Assembly (NCBI GenBank): GCA_964370375.1
Contig: CAYJIX010000013.1
Location: 1 to 45,061 of the forward strand
Direction: 5' to 3'
DNA: 45,061 bases
DNA from: CAYJIX01 sp964370375
GTDB taxonomy: Bacteria; Desulfobacterota; Desulfovibrionia; Desulfovibrionales; Desulfovibrionaceae
The notes beneath the pieces were generated by a model that searched no databases, was not told the origin of the DNA, and was given only the letters and a program-made list of their open reading frames with translations. Shown piece by piece: positions 8,707-17,311 of this stretch. Position 1 is the first letter of the stretch. Every line of letters begins with the position of its first letter. The position numbers and the translations under genes were made by a program.

Positions 8707-9774
8707 CTATGCCTGCAAAAAGTTTGTATATAAACGCTCAAGCCTTTCGCAGCGCGATGTCACAGAATACTGTTCACCAAGTTTTTTGCTAACCGCGCTC
8801 CAGTTGTTGCGCTGAACGGGGTCATCTAGCATGACTTGCATGGCTCTGGAAAGAGCTGTTGTATCGCGTGTGGGCACCAATAATCCATTGCCCTTTATCA
8901 TATCGGGCACTCCGCCAATGTCTGTGCCTATTATCGGCAGGCCCATGCAAATGGCTTCAAGCACTGTATTTGGGGCTGAATCCATGCCATAGGAAGGAAA
9001 GACAAAAACATCCATACATTGCAGATAATCACAAACCTGATCGGTATGCTTTACCATTACAACCTTGTCTATAATGCCAAGCTCTTTACACAAAGGTTCC
9101 CATTGTTCCGGCATTAATCCCACTGTAACAAGGCGTGCTGTCGGCGCAGCCAATTTTGCAAAGGATCGAAAAAGGATCTCTGCTCCTTTAAGAGGGTTAC
9201 CATTACCCACAAAACCAAAAACGCACTCCTTTTGCTGTTGCAGGCCAAGTTCTTCACGCACAAGGTTTGCAGAACGCGTTGGCATAATCCTGTCAGCAGG
9301 GATGGCGTTTGACAGAACATGAATTTTGCTTGGCGGACAATGAAAACGCAAAGCTTTAGCACAGGCTACCGAATTGGCCAAAAAACCGCGCATGGCAGGT
9401 GACCAAAAAGGCAAAGGACTGCCCGGCCTAAAAATAACCCCTCGATGCGCCACGCAGGCTATATTACGCTTGCGCCAGCCAAGGCCCCACCAGGCCAAAC
9501 GCTTTACCGCCTTATTGTGGAAGGCATGCACAATTGTTGGCGTTGCAAAATCTTTGGGCAATAAAGCCTCCACAGCACCGCGAAGGGCGGATGCTTTTTC
9601 CGGCAGGCGTACCCAGTAAGGCTTTATAGCATCGGGATTTTCCCAAAATTCAGAATCTGCAGGAAGGCATAAAGAAACATCATGCCCACGCATAGCAAGC
9701 CCTTTTGCTTGATACAAGGCTTGGCGTGTGCCTCCGCTACGAGTTGTGGATGATGTAATTATGATTACGCGCAT
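8707..9774 (-). CDS. GT4 family glycosyltransferase
   Basis: 355-residue GT-B fold glycosyltransferase. The N-terminal Rossmann half opens with VIIITSSTTRSGGTRQAL and has the acceptor-side pattern of the family. The C-terminal half has CVFGFVGNGNPLKGAEIL and the nucleotide-sugar site MDSAPNTVLEAICMGLPIIG with the conserved Glu. Such enzymes transfer a sugar from an NDP-sugar, usually to lipopolysaccharide or capsule precursors on the cytoplasmic side of the membrane; donor and acceptor are not deducible. I take the ATG at 9774 rather than the upstream TTG at 9789. It lies 4 bases after the stop of the preceding gene and has no clear ribosome binding site, so translation is probably coupled. 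Confidence 0.92.
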   Translation of the reverse strand: MRVIIITSSTTRSGGTRQALYQAKGLAMRGHDVSLCLPADSEFWENPDAIKPYWVRLPEKASALRGAVEALLPKDFATPTIVHAFHNKAVKRLAWWGLGWRKRNIACVAHRGVIFRPGSPLPFWSPAMRGFLANSVACAKALRFHCPPSKIHVLSNAIPADRIMPTRSANLVREELGLQQQKECVFGFVGNGNPLKGAEILFRSFAKLAAPTARLVTVGLMPEQWEPLCKELGIIDKVVMVKHTDQVCDYLQCMDVFVFPSYGMDSAPNTVLEAICMGLPIIGTDIGGVPDMIKGNGLLVPTRDTTALSRAMQVMLDDPVQRNNWSAVSKKLGEQYSVTSRCERLERLYTNFLQA

Positions 9775-9778
9775 ATAC

Positions 9779-10246
9779 TTAATGAGCAATTAAATTGTCA
9801 AAAATAATCGAATACAATTTGCGGATTTCTAAGGCCAGCTGCAAACGCAACGAGGCCCTTTTCTTCTCATCCACATTGAACAGGGCCACCATGTGCTCCC
9901 CAACAACTGTAAAGTCATTTTCCTTATGCGTTGCCAAAAGCTCTATATACGCAAGGATAAGCTCACGAGGCATGGCCTTTGTTTTACGGCTTTTGCCTTG
10001 ATCATTGAGCTGAGCTAAATACGTATCTAAAATAACGCTGTGCTCTTCGGGGAAAGAGCGTTCAAGGGCAAGGCCCCATAACGCCACGCAAAGGGCTTTA
10101 TACTCCGTTAACACGTTCCGCCGCCGAAAAACGTGCAGTCGTCCCACATCAAGGAGTTTCATTTCTCGTTCAAAGCTAAACCCGTCGAGCAATATTTCAA
10201 AGGTTTCTACAACCTTATCATGGCTGACGGGCGCAAAACGAACCAT
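9779..10246 (-). CDS. Small uncharacterised protein, coupled to the helicase
   Basis: 155-residue, mainly helical, soluble protein that I do not recognise. It has many charged residues (FSFEREMKLLDVGRLHVFRRRN, shortened here to the idea of a basic-acidic helix pair) and no membrane segment, signal peptide or cysteine cluster. The start ATG at 10246 is one base after the TAA of the helicase gene (arrangement TAATATG), a strong sign of translational coupling. It is followed 4 bases later by the glycosyltransferase start. A longer reading to 10507 would overlap the helicase reading frame and is not supported. Confidence 0.75.
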   Translation of the reverse strand: MVRFAPVSHDKVVETFEILLDGFSFEREMKLLDVGRLHVFRRRNVLTEYKALCVALWGLALERSFPEEHSVILDTYLAQLNDQGKSRKTKAMPRELILAYIELLATHKENDFTVVGEHMVALFNVDEKKRASLRLQLALEIRKLYSIIFDNLIAH

Positions 10247-10247
10247 A

Positions 10248-12197
10248 TTACTCACTTCTACCCTCCGAACGCCCAGCAGATCCAGACCCTGTAAAACGGC
10301 GTTTATGGCGCGCCCCTTCACGGCGTCCTGTTGGGCCGGCATCCTTGTATTGCCTTGGGCCTTGTTTGCGTGCGCCCCTGTCGTCACCGTACGATTTTTC
10401 CCTTCTTGGGCGTCTTGGTCGTGCAGGCCCTTGCTGCAACACTTCGGAATCATCTTTGCGCACAAGGCTACCATGCGGATACAAGGTACGCTGGTATGCG
10501 TCATCAAGTGCCATGGCTAAAAGTTCGAAGTGCTCACCATCCTCTGTCATGGCTTTGACAAACCCTTTTAACCTTGAGATGCGTTCCTTATCAAGGCCTG
10601 TAAGCTGGCGCAATCTAGCTTCGAGCAAGGCTGTTATGCGCAGACTGACAGCATGGTTGACCTGCTCCTCTGTGGGAAGGTCTTGTTCTTCTAAAGGGAT
10701 TTTATAAAATTTGGCAATGCGTCCTAGCTCTAACTTTTGCATGATATCCACAAGGGAAATGACAATCCCCACGGCACCTGCCCTGCCTGTGCGTCCGGCC
10801 CTATGGATATACGACTCTTTATCTTCCGGCGGCTCAAAAAGAAACACATGCGACAATTCAGGTATATCAATGCCCCTTGCTGCCACATCTGTGGCCACAA
10901 GTATTTTTACCTCACCTAAGCGAAGACGGCGTAACACTGCTTCGCGACGGTTTTGTGATAAATCGGCAGACAATTCGTCCGCATTAAGGCCAAATCCACG
11001 CAACACAGCAGCCACATAATGCACTGTGGCCTTGGTGTTACAAAATACGATACAAGATGAAGGATTTTCCACCTCAAGCAGGTTCAACAGCACGCGATCT
11101 TTATCCATGCTTTTGCATTGGCAAAATCTATGCTGCACCTCAGCCACATGCATTTGCTTGGTTGATAAAGACAACATCTCAGGTGAAGCTAAAAACTCCC
11201 CTGCAAGGCGCAATACGTGCGGCGGATAGGTGGCTGAAAAAAGTAACGTATGACGCGGCCCCTTCGTCAAATACCCTGCAATCTCCTTCATATCCGGATA
11301 AAAGCCAATGGACAGCATGCGGTCGGCTTCATCAAATATAAGGGTTTGCAATGTGTCCAGCACCAAGGTGCGCCGTAAAAGGTGATCAAGTACACGCCCA
11401 GGCGTGCCCACAACAAGGGATACGCCTTTACGCAAAGCCTCCATCTGGTGCGCATAGCCTACCCCACCATACACAGCAGCAGCGGTAAAAGGGCTGCCTG
11501 CAAAAAGCGTTGAGGCCTCGCGCATAACCTGAACAGCAAGCTCCCTTGTGGGCACAAGGACCAAGGCTTGCACGCCGTCTTTTTTCGAGCTAAGCCGCTC
11601 AAGCAACGGCAAAAGATAGGTCGCTGTTTTTCCGCTCCCTGTCCGTGATTGCACCATAAGGTCTCTGCCTGCCAAAAGGTACGGCAAAGCCTTTGCTTGC
11701 ACGGGCATAAGCTCGGCCCAGCCGGCATTGGCACAGGCTTTTTGCAACGAGCTTGGCACGTCCTGCAAGCTCACTTCGGCAAGTGGTTCAGAGGGTTCAT
11801 CCAACGTCAAAACATCGCTGGTTGTTTTTGTTGCCAAGCTTAAGGGGGCCGGTTGCGCGGCCTGTTCGTTATAAGGGGCAGCTTCTTGTTGTGAGGTTTT
11901 GATTTTAGAGGGCGCTTTTTTTGGTTTTTTATCAGCTGTTGCTTTTTTGCCTTTTTGTGAGGATTGCGCCTTGTTTTCTATGGATTCTGTCTTTTCAGAG
12001 GGCACCATGGTGTCGCGCGGCAATTTTTGCGCTTTTTTAAGGGGAACAGCCTTGCTTTGCTTATCGCTTTTTCCCTTACGAGCGGGTTTGGACTCGCTAC
12101 TTTTGGTAGCAGATTCTTTTTTTGTAAGAGGCTTGGATGTGGGCTTGCGTTTACGCAACGGTGCATCGGCTTTTGAAGAAACGGTTTTGTCGGTCAT
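10248..12197 (-). CDS. DEAD-box ATP-dependent RNA helicase
   Basis: 649-residue DEAD-box helicase that unwinds RNA duplexes at the expense of ATP (ribosome assembly, mRNA decay or cold adaptation in this family). All core motifs are present: Q-motif region near 145-170, SRTGSGKT (184-191, Walker A), PTRELAVQV, TPGRVLD, DEAD (289-292), SAT, and the second RecA domain with ARGIDIPELSHV and HRAGRTGRAG. Unusually, residues 1 to about 125 form a Lys/Ser/Ala/Pro-rich basic extension of low complexity. The last 60 residues are Arg/Gly-rich, as in CsdA/RhlE tails that bind RNA. It heads a three-gene operon with the small unknown protein and the glycosyltransferase. Confidence 0.95.
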   Translation of the reverse strand: MTDKTVSSKADAPLRKRKPTSKPLTKKESATKSSESKPARKGKSDKQSKAVPLKKAQKLPRDTMVPSEKTESIENKAQSSQKGKKATADKKPKKAPSKIKTSQQEAAPYNEQAAQPAPLSLATKTTSDVLTLDEPSEPLAEVSLQDVPSSLQKACANAGWAELMPVQAKALPYLLAGRDLMVQSRTGSGKTATYLLPLLERLSSKKDGVQALVLVPTRELAVQVMREASTLFAGSPFTAAAVYGGVGYAHQMEALRKGVSLVVGTPGRVLDHLLRRTLVLDTLQTLIFDEADRMLSIGFYPDMKEIAGYLTKGPRHTLLFSATYPPHVLRLAGEFLASPEMLSLSTKQMHVAEVQHRFCQCKSMDKDRVLLNLLEVENPSSCIVFCNTKATVHYVAAVLRGFGLNADELSADLSQNRREAVLRRLRLGEVKILVATDVAARGIDIPELSHVFLFEPPEDKESYIHRAGRTGRAGAVGIVISLVDIMQKLELGRIAKFYKIPLEEQDLPTEEQVNHAVSLRITALLEARLRQLTGLDKERISRLKGFVKAMTEDGEHFELLAMALDDAYQRTLYPHGSLVRKDDSEVLQQGPARPRRPRREKSYGDDRGARKQGPRQYKDAGPTGRREGARHKRRFTGSGSAGRSEGRSE

Positions 12198-12562
12198 ACT
12201 TTATCCATAGGTTGTAGGCTTTAGTTCAAAAATGACTTTACCAGAGTATGGCAGTAAGGCAAGGATTTATCTGTTTGAAAAAATCTAATGTTATGCATGG
12301 ATGTTAGGAGCACTTTTTAGATATCAAACAGCCTTATTCCTCTTCCATGTCCCTATGCGACAACTGACCTTGCCATTTAGGGGCAAATACTATATGATTG
12401 CTCTTTTGCTATATTGACTTATTTTTATTTTGTTACCTTGTATTAGATAAAAAACAAATACGTTGGTTATTAGCAGGTCATGCACTGCCTTTTCAGAGCG
12501 ATACATCCTACAAAAACAGGCTGTTACGACCTGACCACCCTTTTGCATAGTAAAGGTTTTTT
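12198..12562. promoter_or_regulatory. Divergent intergenic region with possible kor promoter
   Basis: Spacer between the divergent helicase and kor operons. TTGACT (12414-12419) and TTGTAT (12438-12443), 18 bp apart, are a tentative promoter for the kor genes, leaving a leader of about 115 bases. Nothing else was recognised. Confidence 0.35.
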
Positions 12563-12799
12563 ATGTCACGCATTGTTATTTTAGAAGAACGTTGCAAAGG
12601 CTGCTTGTTATGCACACAAGCTTGCCCAAAAGACCTGCTGCGGCGCGCTGAACGATTCAACCGTCAAGGCTATCAGTATGTTGAATGTGTCGATCCTGAC
12701 GAAGCACAATGCACTGCGTGCGCAGCGTGTGCATCCATGTGTCCGGATTTGGCGATTCAAGTCTATTCAACTCGCCAGCGCAAACAGCAAGGAGCTTAG
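12563..12799 (+). CDS. korD: 2-oxoacid:ferredoxin oxidoreductase delta (ferredoxin) subunit
   Basis: 78-residue protein with two 4Fe-4S motifs, CKGCLLCTQACP (residues 11-22) and CTACAACASMCP. It acts as the electron-accepting subunit that passes electrons from the thiamine-diphosphate subunit to soluble ferredoxin. It heads the operon, with the alpha gene starting 3 bases after its stop. The order D-A-B-C matches 2-oxoglutarate (Kor) and branched 2-oxoacid (Vor) ferredoxin oxidoreductases; substrate preference cannot be settled from sequence. Confidence 0.9.
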   Translation: MSRIVILEERCKGCLLCTQACPKDLLRRAERFNRQGYQYVECVDPDEAQCTACAACASMCPDLAIQVYSTRQRKQQGA

Positions 12800-12801
12800 G
12801 C

Positions 12802-13869
12802 ATGAGCGAAACAACACCAAAACGCGTTCTTATCAAAGGCAACGAAGCTGTGGCTCATGCCGCGGTTGAAGCTAGGTGCCAATGCTATTTTGGCTATCCC
12901 ATCACACCGCAGAACGAAATTCCTGAGCTGCTTTCTTCCCTGTTGCCTGCCGCCGGAAGAGTGTTTGTGCAGGCTGAAAGCGAACAAGCCTCCGCCAACA
13001 TGCTTCTAGGTGCTGGTTCTGCCGGGATTCGCTGCATGACGTCATCGTCAGGGCCGGGCATGGATTTAATGCAAGAAGGCATATCCTACCTTGTGGGCAG
13101 CCAAGTGCCAGCTGTTATTATAAATATGAGCCGCGGAGGTCCGGGCCTTGGCAGTATTGACGCCTCCCAGGCTGATTATTATCAGGCAACACGCGGTGGC
13201 GGCCATGGTGCAGGGCGATGCTTTGTGCTGGCCCCATCAACATGCCAAGAATGTTACGACTTAACCATGATGGCTTTTGATTTGGCCTTCACCTACCGTA
13301 ACCCCGTGCTGGTGCTTGGTGATGCCCTTGTGGGACAGATCAAAGAACCCGTTACCCTATGGCCCTATACACCAAACTCCCCTTCACCTAATGATTGGTG
13401 CCTTGAAGGGAAGGCAGAGCGGCCCAAGCGACTTTTAAAATCCGTGTACCTTAATGAGGGCGAATTGGCCCGCCACAATGCCAGCCTTGAAGAAAAATAC
13501 AAGGCTATGCGCAAAGATGTGCGCGTAGAAACCATGTTTACAGACGATGCAGACCTTATCGTTGTGGCCTTTGGCTCCATGGCTCGCATTGCCAAAAGCG
13601 CGATCCATTTAGCCAGACAAGAAGGGCACAAAGTCGGACTTGTGCGTCCTATCACCCTTTTCCCTTTCCCTGATTCCCAATTGGCAGAGCTTGCCGCCAA
13701 AGGCAAACGCTTTTTGGTTATTGAACAAAACAGCGGGCAAATGGTTGATGATGTACGCCTTGCTGTGCGTCACCATGCTGATGCCGCGCTCCATAGCGTA
13801 TTGCCTGGCCAATTTGTGGATGCTGACGAACTGCTTATACCCATCGTTTCAACCTTAAGGATGTCCTGA
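12802..13869 (+). CDS. korA: 2-oxoacid:ferredoxin oxidoreductase alpha subunit
   Basis: 355-residue alpha subunit. It begins with the pyrimidine-binding domain of the thiamine enzyme (GNEAVAHAAVEARCQCYFGYPITP, in part) and carries the conserved SSGPGMDLMQEGISY and NMSRGGPG elements. A transketolase C-terminal-like domain follows (VVAFGSMARIAKSAI). With the beta subunit it oxidatively decarboxylates a 2-oxoacid to the acyl-CoA, reducing ferredoxin, in the cytoplasm of anaerobes. ATG 12802 is preceded by AAGGAG at the right spacing; a longer upstream reading would overlap korD and is rejected. Its TGA overlaps the ATG of the beta gene. Confidence 0.93.
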   Translation: MSETTPKRVLIKGNEAVAHAAVEARCQCYFGYPITPQNEIPELLSSLLPAAGRVFVQAESEQASANMLLGAGSAGIRCMTSSSGPGMDLMQEGISYLVGSQVPAVIINMSRGGPGLGSIDASQADYYQATRGGGHGAGRCFVLAPSTCQECYDLTMMAFDLAFTYRNPVLVLGDALVGQIKEPVTLWPYTPNSPSPNDWCLEGKAERPKRLLKSVYLNEGELARHNASLEEKYKAMRKDVRVETMFTDDADLIVVAFGSMARIAKSAIHLARQEGHKVGLVRPITLFPFPDSQLAELAAKGKRFLVIEQNSGQMVDDVRLAVRHHADAALHSVLPGQFVDADELLIPIVSTLRMS

Positions 13870-14660
13870 TGTCTGCTCAAAATATACCCCAAGGCCAAGT
13901 CCGCCAAGGCGAAACCCTTGTGTTTCAAAAAACACCCACGTTGACAGACGTGATCACCCATTACTGCCCAGGCTGTCACCATGGCATCGCCCATCGCTTA
14001 GTGGCTGAAGTCTTGGACGAGCTTGACCTTGCAGCAAACACCATTGGCGTGGCCTCGGTAGGTTGTTCAGCTTTTATTTACAACTATTTTGATCTTGATT
14101 TTATAGAAGCACCGCATGGACGCGCCTGTGCCGTAGCCACAGGGGTAAAACGCGCACGCCCTGATCAGACAGTTTTCACCTATCAAGGCGATGGCGACCT
14201 TGCTGCCATTGGCATGGCTGAATCCATCCATGCTGCCAACCGTGGTGAAAACATCACGGTTCTTTTCATCAACAACACCGTGTACGGCATGACAGGCGGC
14301 CAAATGGCCCCCACGTCCATGCCCGGGCAAAAAACCACGACTTCACCGGCAGGGCGAAACGTACTGATTGAAGGTGAACCCTTTAAAATGGCTGAACTTA
14401 TGTCAGGGCTCAATGGCGTTGCCTATTCGGCGCGCTGCTCCCTTGATTCGGTCAAGCACGTCAACGGCGCAAAACGCTCCATCAAAAAAGCTTTTGAATT
14501 GCAGCAGGCCAAACGCGGATTTAGCTTTGTTGAGCTTTTATGCGGTTGCCCAACAAATATGCGCATGGATCCTTTGACCTGCAACATGCATTTGCGCGAC
14601 ACCATGATACCCTATTTCCCCCTTGGCGTGTATAAAGACATCACAAAGGAGCGCGTGTAA
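13869..14660 (+). CDS. korB: 2-oxoacid:ferredoxin oxidoreductase beta subunit
   Basis: 263-residue thiamine-diphosphate-binding subunit. CPGCHHG (33-39) and the cofactor motif GDGD (107-110) to NNTVYGMTGGQ (135-145) are intact. Further cysteines (VGCSAF, LLCGCPTN) may help bind an iron-sulfur cluster as in related enzymes. The start codon overlaps the korA stop (TGATG) and its own TAA overlaps the ATG of the gamma gene, so all three are translationally coupled. Confidence 0.94.
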   Translation: MSAQNIPQGQVRQGETLVFQKTPTLTDVITHYCPGCHHGIAHRLVAEVLDELDLAANTIGVASVGCSAFIYNYFDLDFIEAPHGRACAVATGVKRARPDQTVFTYQGDGDLAAIGMAESIHAANRGENITVLFINNTVYGMTGGQMAPTSMPGQKTTTSPAGRNVLIEGEPFKMAELMSGLNGVAYSARCSLDSVKHVNGAKRSIKKAFELQQAKRGFSFVELLCGCPTNMRMDPLTCNMHLRDTMIPYFPLGVYKDITKERV

Positions 14661-15205
14661 TGGCTAGTTATCATAATGTAACCATGGCCGGATTTGGCGG
14701 ACAAGGGGTCATGCTGATTGGCAACTTATTGGCTCAAGCTGCCATGGAATCCGGGCTTAATGTGACCTTTTTCCCCGTGTACGGGGCAGAAATGCGCGGC
14801 GGCACCGCCAATTGTACAGTGGTTATTTCCGCAGATCCCGTGGGTTCTCCGGTGGTGAAAAAACCGCTTTCTACTATTATTATGAACCAGCCATCCTTGG
14901 ATAAATTTCAGCCAAGGCTCCATGAGGACGGCGTGCAGATTGTAAACACATCGCTCATAAGCCCTTCTACAATCGATCCTGCACGCAATACCGTGTCTGT
15001 ACCCATAAATGACGTGGCGCAACAGCTTGGCTCCCCAAAGCTTATCAACATGGTTGCCCTTGGGGCCATGGTCAAAGCCACAAACTGTGTCACCATTGAG
15101 GCTGTGCAAAAGGCCTTGGAAAGCGTTATTTCAAGTCATTACGCACACCTTATCCCAAAAAACACAGCTGCCTTGCAAGCTGGCTACGATTACTTTACAA
15201 AGTGA
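14660..15205 (+). CDS. korC: 2-oxoacid:ferredoxin oxidoreductase gamma subunit
   Basis: 181-residue gamma subunit. It opens with the family signature MAGFGGQGVMLIGNLLAQAA and has YGAEMRGGTANCTV, typical of the pyruvate/ketoisovalerate oxidoreductase gamma domain that contributes to CoA binding. Its ATG overlaps the korB stop by one base. It is the last gene of the operon; the terminator appears to lie 160 bases downstream, inside the convergent lysR gene. Confidence 0.93.
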   Translation: MASYHNVTMAGFGGQGVMLIGNLLAQAAMESGLNVTFFPVYGAEMRGGTANCTVVISADPVGSPVVKKPLSTIIMNQPSLDKFQPRLHEDGVQIVNTSLISPSTIDPARNTVSVPINDVAQQLGSPKLINMVALGAMVKATNCVTIEAVQKALESVISSHYAHLIPKNTAALQAGYDYFTK

Positions 15206-15329
15206 TGTTTTTATTTACGGCATCAAGCGTAAAAAAGCTTTTGCAAACTCTGCCAAAAAGGATGCAGCAAACCATTATGACGCTTCAAGGCGTAGGAAAA
15301 TAGATGTAAAAAGGTAAATCACCTTCTGC

Positions 15330-16241
15330 TTAATCCATTGCCTTTTTGAACGCATCAACATCTTTTAGCACGTTAAGCACCGCCTTAACGTGCTTATTTT
15401 TTAGACTTTCTTTTAAATATCCTAAATAAAAATTCATGGATCCGGGTGAGGTTTCAAGCGTTACTTCCACAACCTTGCCTTCGTTTATTTCATCTTGCAC
15501 CACAAGTTTATTGACAAAGGCACCGTAGGTTGTTTTGGGTATGATGCTGGGAAAAAGAATGGACGACATAACAGAGGTTTCACTTGGCAGGGGGAAGTTG
15601 TGCTCCTCATAAAATGTTTTTACGCGTTGAGAATAGCCAGAAATGGAGGCAGGAAAAAGCGTTCGAACTTTCATGAGCTCCTCTAATGAGAGCGGCTGCT
15701 TTTGTATGATGGGATTTTCAGGACACACAATAAATGCCACTTCAAAAGGAATAAATTCTTGCAAACAAATAGCATCGTGGACAGTGCCATCCATGATCAT
15801 AATATCAATTTCTTTATTTTTTAACTTTGCCAAACTTACCGGATGGTCATCATTGACAAAAACAAGCTCAACATGAGGCATCTGCTTTGCCAAATAGCGA
15901 TAAAGCAAAGGGGCCAGATAGCGACCCGGGTTGATATGGACGCCAAAAACAATCTTTGTATCTTGTACTTTTTTAAAGGTACTTATTTTTTTTGACAATA
16001 AATCTGCTTGATGAAACAGCTCATTGACTATGGGCAGGATTTCTTTGGCTTTTGGGGTTAATTGCACGGAGGAACTTTTGCGCTCAAAAAGCTTAAACCC
16101 TAAAAAAGATTCCAAATTTTTAATTTGAATACTTACAGCTGCAATGGATACTTTTAGATGGCGAGCGGTATCTTTAAAACTGCTGTATTTTGAAGCTATG
16201 TAAAACACATAGAGCTGTTTCAAATTATATGGCTTACTCAT
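15330..16241 (-). CDS. LysR family transcriptional regulator
   Basis: 303-residue LysR protein. The N-terminal helix-turn-helix (NLKQLYVFYIASKYSSF to VSIAAVSIQIKNLE, in part) is followed by a periplasmic-binding-like effector domain (KIVFGVHINPGRYLAP). I take ATG 16241, with AGGTG upstream, rather than an ATG at 16280 that would add a hydrophobic N-terminus foreign to the family. It is divergent from tspO (146 bases between starts), which is a likely target. The 3' end (15367-15402) contains a hairpin that works as terminator for the opposite strand. Confidence 0.9.
   Translation of the reverse strand: MSKPYNLKQLYVFYIASKYSSFKDTARHLKVSIAAVSIQIKNLESFLGFKLFERKSSSVQLTPKAKEILPIVNELFHQADLLSKKISTFKKVQDTKIVFGVHINPGRYLAPLLYRYLAKQMPHVELVFVNDDHPVSLAKLKNKEIDIMIMDGTVHDAICLQEFIPFEVAFIVCPENPIIQKQPLSLEELMKVRTLFPASISGYSQRVKTFYEEHNFPLPSETSVMSSILFPSIIPKTTYGAFVNKLVVQDEINEGKVVEVTLETSPGSMNFYLGYLKESLKNKHVKAVLNVLKDVDAFKKAMD
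15367..15402 (+). terminator. Terminator of korDABC inside the convergent lysR gene
   Basis: A perfect 11-bp stem AGCACGTTAAG (15367-15377) with CTTAACGTGCT (15384-15394), 6-base loop, then TATTTTTT on the plus strand. No other terminator is seen between korC and this point. Confidence 0.75.
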
Positions 16242-16339
16242 GGCACCTGCACCTAAAAGAATGATCAGCAATGCAAACATAGTTTAAATACAAATTTTAC
16301 ATTGCATTCAACAACCACTGCACCCAAAAATTATTGTAA

Positions 16340-16381
16340 TTGACACTGTTCTATGGGGTGATACTTTAAATAAAAAGGGAG
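16340..16381 (+). promoter_or_regulatory. tspO promoter and ribosome binding site
   Basis: TTGACA (16340-16345) and TACTTT (16362-16367) are 16 bp apart. AGGGAG (16376-16381) precedes the tspO ATG by 5 bases. Confidence 0.6.
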
Positions 16382-16386
16382 TAAGT

Positions 16387-16860
16387 ATGACATATAGCAT
16401 CGTATCGTTACTTTTAGCAGTAAGCCTTCCTCTGGCTGTTGGCTTTGGCGCAAGCCAGCTCATGACAAACAGCGCAAGCGTGTATAATGCGTTTATTCTG
16501 CCTCCTTTCTCGCCTCCTGCCTATGCGTTTGGTATGGTTTGGACGGTGCTTTACGTGCTTATGGGATTTGCTTCATTTCTCATCTTGCATGCAAAGGTAG
16601 AAAAATCAAAGAAAAAGCTAGCATTAACAGTATACCTAGGACAATTGTGTGTCAATTTTTTTTGGACCTATTTCTTTTTTTCCCTTGGATGGAAACTGTT
16701 TGCCTTTTTTTGGCTATTGTTTTTATTGGTACTGCTGCTTTTTTGTATGCGCCAATTTTTGAGCGTTTCAGTGGGTGCGTTTGTGCTGCTTGTGCCGTAT
16801 CTTCTTTGGAGTATCTTTGCAACCTATTTGAACCTGGCCCTGTACATCCTTAACGGTTAA
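16387..16860 (+). CDS. tspO: TspO/MBR family membrane protein
   Basis: 157-residue protein with five membrane helices, the standard TspO size. Signature elements are present: PPFSPPAYAFGMVWTVLYVLMG at the first loop and helix 2 (in part), QLCVNFFWTYFFF in helix 3, and PYLLWSIFATYLNLALYILN at the end. TspO proteins bind porphyrins and other hydrophobic ligands and are linked to tetrapyrrole handling and stress. It is divergent from a LysR gene and convergent with the decarboxylase operon. Confidence 0.94.
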   Translation: MTYSIVSLLLAVSLPLAVGFGASQLMTNSASVYNAFILPPFSPPAYAFGMVWTVLYVLMGFASFLILHAKVEKSKKKLALTVYLGQLCVNFFWTYFFFSLGWKLFAFFWLLFLLVLLLFCMRQFLSVSVGAFVLLVPYLLWSIFATYLNLALYILNG

Positions 16861-16883
16861 AAACACGTTGCCCTAGCTAAAGG

Positions 16884-17276
16884 TCAAACTTCGTTGTTTT
16901 TTTGGATTTGCTGTAAAAGCTGCTCAAAGCCTTGCCTACAATTTACTAGTAATCGTTTTATCTCGTCTATTTGCGCATTATCAATGTGAATCCCCGCGCT
17001 TACAGATACTCTACAGCCTAAGGCATTGGCAAAAAAACTTGCCATTTCGCGTGCTACTTCGTCGTCCTTATGGTCATGGGCAGTAATAACACTGACTGAA
17101 GAGGAATTGCGCCCAAGCTTAGGATCAAAAGGCCTAACGCATGCAAGCGCGACAGCTCCAATATGGTGCGACTCTCCTCCGCAAATTGTGAAGCTATAAT
17201 CTTGCCCACATTTATAGCCTTTGATCACAATTTCATACTTGGTGCCTTGCTCAATGGCAACCTGATATTCTTTCAT
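16884..17276 (-). CDS. lpdD: LpdD-like prenylated-flavin decarboxylase accessory protein
   Basis: 130-residue protein resembling LpdD, the third component found with UbiX and LpdC-type decarboxylases in gallate decarboxylase loci. The recognisable core is the strand pair leading to GGESHHIGAVALA and the later VSAGIHIDNAQIDEI. LpdD proteins are thought to help deliver or mature the prenylated FMN cofactor. I use ATG 17276 (GGGA upstream) rather than a start at 17327 that overlaps ubiX. The context (decarboxylase, DUF554, UbiX, this gene) strongly supports the call. Confidence 0.78.
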   Translation of the reverse strand: MKEYQVAIEQGTKYEIVIKGYKCGQDYSFTICGGESHHIGAVALACVRPFDPKLGRNSSSVSVITAHDHKDDEVAREMASFFANALGCRVSVSAGIHIDNAQIDEIKRLLVNCRQGFEQLLQQIQKNNEV

Positions 17277-17311
17277 GGTTTTCCCAGCATTCTTCGGTTT
17301 GCATAGACAAT

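Noticed and set aside
8445..8792. Plus-strand open frame of 115 codons overlapping the end of the glycosyltransferase gene
   Set aside because: Composition is irregular with many His, Cys and Lys, there is no ribosome binding site, and it overlaps a well-supported gene on the other strand.
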